DNA from: Gracilaria gracilis | Lineage: Eukaryota > Rhodophyta > Florideophyceae > Gracilariales > Gracilariaceae | Reading direction: 5' to 3' | DNA length: 64,000 nucleotides | Assembly (NCBI GenBank): GCA_030374805.1 | Contig: JARGSG010000196.1 | Span: 310,001 to 374,000 of the forward strand | In this document: positions 61,345 to 64,000 of the stretch, piece by piece | Numbering within the stretch: the first letter of the stretch is position 1 | Layout of the letters: every line of letters begins with the position of its first letter | Made by a program: the position numbers and the translations under genes | The notes under the pieces: model-generated | What the model was told of the DNA's origin: nothing | The model's database searches: none | What the model saw: the letters and a program-made list of their open reading frames with translations, nothing else

Positions 61345-62592
61345 GCTCTTGCTCACTCTTTTACACACACACACATATATAGAAAAGACCCGGAGGGTAC
61401 CGAGTATCAAGGCGTGCAATTCGAGTGAAGTAGAAAAGCGCTAATGAGATGAACTTGTGAGCAAAACCATGATTGGAAATATCGCCACTTTTGTTCGCCA
61501 CTGAGCGTGTGTCACCGGTGTTGGATTCCAGAGTTTGACCGCGACTTTCAAAACTTAAGGGGATGGACGACTTGTTGTCATAACTTCAGTGCGGGCGCCC
61601 GCACTCGCAATGAGGACCTGGCAATCTCCTTGTGCTCTTCAAGCCCAACACAAGCACAATCAATGGATTGTAGCGAACAGAGTCGAAGCCTTTGACCATC
61701 AAGGGCGAAAAAGTCATATCCAGAGCAAAAGTGGTTCATACTTGCTAACTTCAATACACCTGTACTTTGCATCCAACAACGATCATGATGGTTGGATGCA
61801 AAGTAGGGGTATAATACCTACGCAAGAAAGGACCACGCGTGGGACCGCAACAAGCGTCGGTCAGTTTAATTAACAGCGCCTTTTTTTATATCTGTAAACA
61901 ATCACGCGTTCACGCGTTCACGTTCACGCTTGTTTAGACTGCGCCTGAGACAACTGGGGTACAAAAGCGTCTGGCCGGACAGCTGATGAACGTGGACAAC
62001 GATTCTTGTAGTGAGCTCCCACGTGCGAGGCGGAAGCGAGTTTGAATGACTATGCGCTTGTAGTGAGCTCCCACACTCCCCGGTCAAACTCGGTGGAGCC
62101 GAGCACAGCGAGGCGAATATGACGTGTAAACGGTGTGCGATGTGTTGAGGTGTTGATGTGTAGATGTGTAGATGTGTAACTGTCCTCACTCAAATGTGTC
62201 GGGAAATCACTTAACAAACAAATTGCAGTTTACAAGAAGCAATATCTCTGTGAAAACGTACGCATTTCAAAAGATCTTCACAGGAACGTGTAGGTCGACT
62301 TCTTAGCTTCGAATTCCGGCTACGCGCGAGTGTCACCTCCAATGAACAGAGCGGTAAGCTCAAACTAACGGCACCTTCTCAAAACACCCTATAAACGTAC
62401 ACTACTCAAACTTGTTGGATTCAAACACTCCCACACAAGACCAATTGTGTTGCACGATCACGCATCCCAAACAATTTCAGAGGTAGACACAGCAGCCGGC
62501 TCGTCATCTTCTACAACAATTTGCCCCAGGCCCTGCAACTTTAACATACCGTTAACAGCTTGATTGCGTGGAGCACTCTGCGCAGCTTTGCG
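61345..62592. other. Intergenic with hairpin and small repeats
   Basis: No gene recognised. Bases 61763-61777 and 61791-61805 are a perfect 15-bp inverted repeat with a 13-nt loop. A 15-bp direct repeat gtagtgagctcccac occurs at about 62008 and 62065, and about three copies of gatgtgta lie near 62152-62178. Confidence 0.5.
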
Positions 62593-63966
62593 TCAGCGTT
62601 CCACGCGAGTCATCTTGAAGTGCTCCAACAACGTCTTGCGATCTGGAGCGAGACCGACTAAGTGGCGGAGCTCCGATGCGCTTTCAAAGCAGCGAAAGCC
62701 ATTCGAGCGGGCTTTGAGAGCATCTAAAACATTCTGTGCTGTAAGATGCCTGCCCAACTCTGTGGTAACTTTATCTGTTCCAGCGTCGTCGATTTTGGCC
62801 TCCTGGGTGAGAGAACGAGAATTTCCCAAATACCTGTCGATCAAGAACTGCACACTTAGTTCGTCCCAGTTTCCCTTGTGGTCTACGAACACAGAACTCT
62901 CCAAAACGCCAGGGCATGGAGAACCACGTTCATGCACCCATTTTCCCGTCTTCGCGAAACCAATGCAAATATTTGAGAACACTAAAGCTTCCGACATTGC
63001 CACTGTGATACAGTACGAGACATAGAAGACATCGATTACATTTCTTGTACGCGACATCCGGTGAATCTCCCTTTGAACGAAGAACTTGTATGAACTGAAT
63101 ACCCCGACATCAAGAGGTTGTAAGACGTGGCTCGTGTGGGACGGAAGAGCTTGAAAAATGATGTGGTTTGTTTTCAACAGACTGAGAGTACGGTACTGCA
63201 CATGGCCGCGGTATGCGTCCAACAGTAACAGCAAATAACGATCACCGTCACGAAGTTCGGCGGTTTACAGCACAAACTGCTGTGCCCAATCATGAAAGAT
63301 ACTGCTATCCACCCCAGGTATGTCTCTTTGATAAACATAACACGGTGGCAAAAAGTCATGAAGCGTCTGCAATTTGCCATCAACAAACCTATATTGTGCC
63401 CGTTTCCCCAAAAAAACGACCACGGGCTTCCAGGCTCTGCCGTCCGCTGATACTACCGGCATTATGGTCACGCGGTCATTTGCACCTTTCACCCGAACAT
63501 TCTCCTGTATCAGCAAGGAGTCTTTGTTTGCGACGCCTTTGCGGAGACTGCGACCGAGAATCTTATTTACGGATGTGCCAGACTCGTCTATGTTGAATAT
63601 ACGTCTCGGGTCCACGATATGGTAGCGATCGATGAGGCTTTCCAGCAAAGCAAAATGTCTCGCTATCTTCTCGGGTGTGACCTCGGCGCGATCTTGTTCA
63701 ATGATGCGAACGTGAAGGAATTTCAGATTATGGCGCATTAGAAACCGCGTGGGCCACCCTTCAGATGGACGATTGTTCTAAAAACCGACCCGTAGCTGAT
63801 CATCAGAGGGTAGAGAGGTAACGTATGCCTCTACCAATTCGCAGACACCAACCTTGGTAAGAGGGGTATTGTTATCTGCAAAATATTGTATCGACTTGGC
63901 GAGGGATTTCTCTTCTTCTTTCGTGAACGCTGTTGGGCGGCCGGGATCACGCAGCGGTACAGCCAC
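62593..63966 (-). mobile_element. pogo/Tigger-like DDE transposase relic
   Basis: The minus strand carries pieces of a DDE_1 (pogo/Tigger, CENP-B-like) transposase. An N-terminal helix-turn-helix segment lies at 63778-63966 (TKEEEKSLAKSIQYFADNNT). A catalytic piece at 63265-63738 has IFNIDESG, the first Asp. The third lies at 62593-63234 with LLLLDAYRGHV and SHTSHVLQPLDVGVFSSYK, the second Asp block and terminal motif. They lie in different frames with stops between, so it is inactive. It may extend past the right edge. Terminal repeats not seen. Confidence 0.75.
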
Positions 63967-64000
63967 ATCCAGGTAGTGAGACGGTTCGGCGAACGGATGC

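Overview
The window looks like a eukaryotic nuclear segment, most plausibly from a red alga (a Chondrus-like florideophyte). This is inferred from the mix of host genes: sulfotransferase, a relic of a PAPS or nucleotide-sugar transporter, a starch-binding CBM20 protein, an NB-ARC fragment and a 2-oxoglutarate oxygenase. The genes are nearly intronless and sit in a sea of LTR elements. An oomycete or other alga is not excluded. No rRNA, tRNA or CRISPR was recognised.

Layout. 0-1.2 kb: a Copia gag running off the left edge plus its likely LTR. 2.6-3.6 kb: a disabled SLC35B-type transporter gene. 4.7-5.6 kb: a decayed Tc1-like transposase. 5.71-14.64 kb: a hAT transposon with an imperfect 8-bp target duplication, into which a young minus-strand Gypsy element (8914-14240) inserted. 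14.83-15.18 kb: palindromic piggyBac-like MITE ends. 15.72-28.1 kb: a second Tc1/mariner-like copy, split by an older, long plus-strand Gypsy element (15981-27394) that carries an antisense coding region between pol and its 3' LTR. 28.26-28.56 kb: a MITE. 28.7-29.5 kb: an intact sulfotransferase gene with one intron. 31.58-38.82 kb: a young minus-strand Copia element with a copia-type half-tRNA primer site and an antisense gene between pol and its 3' LTR. 38.9-39.8 kb: an intact 2OG-Fe(II) oxygenase. 41.0-41.7 kb: a SAM methyltransferase with a third young Gypsy element (41683-46884) landed 6 bp upstream of its start. 47.8-50.1 kb: a CBM20 protein region and a broken partial duplicate.

51.2-59.7 kb is the oddest stretch. 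Two intact reading frames, a Myb/trihelix-like protein and a PIF/Harbinger transposase, lie on the plus strand. Between them on the minus strand are pieces of MSH2, an NB-ARC protein and nuclear cap-binding protein NCBP1. A MUT9-like kinase lacking its N-lobe follows. 60.7-61.3 kb is a dead METTL6-like methyltransferase. The right edge (62.6-64 kb) is a decayed pogo-like transposase.

Relative ages come from LTR comparison. Gypsy-2, Gypsy-3 and Copia each show a single LTR difference and are recent. Gypsy-1 shows about 35 differences (about 4 %), all in the last two thirds of the LTR. The strongest candidate for something undescribed is that two unrelated LTR elements here each carry a sizeable antisense gene in the same place; the Copia one has a possible papain-fold peptidase pattern. 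The second candidate is the cluster of truncated host-gene pieces between two Harbinger-type genes.
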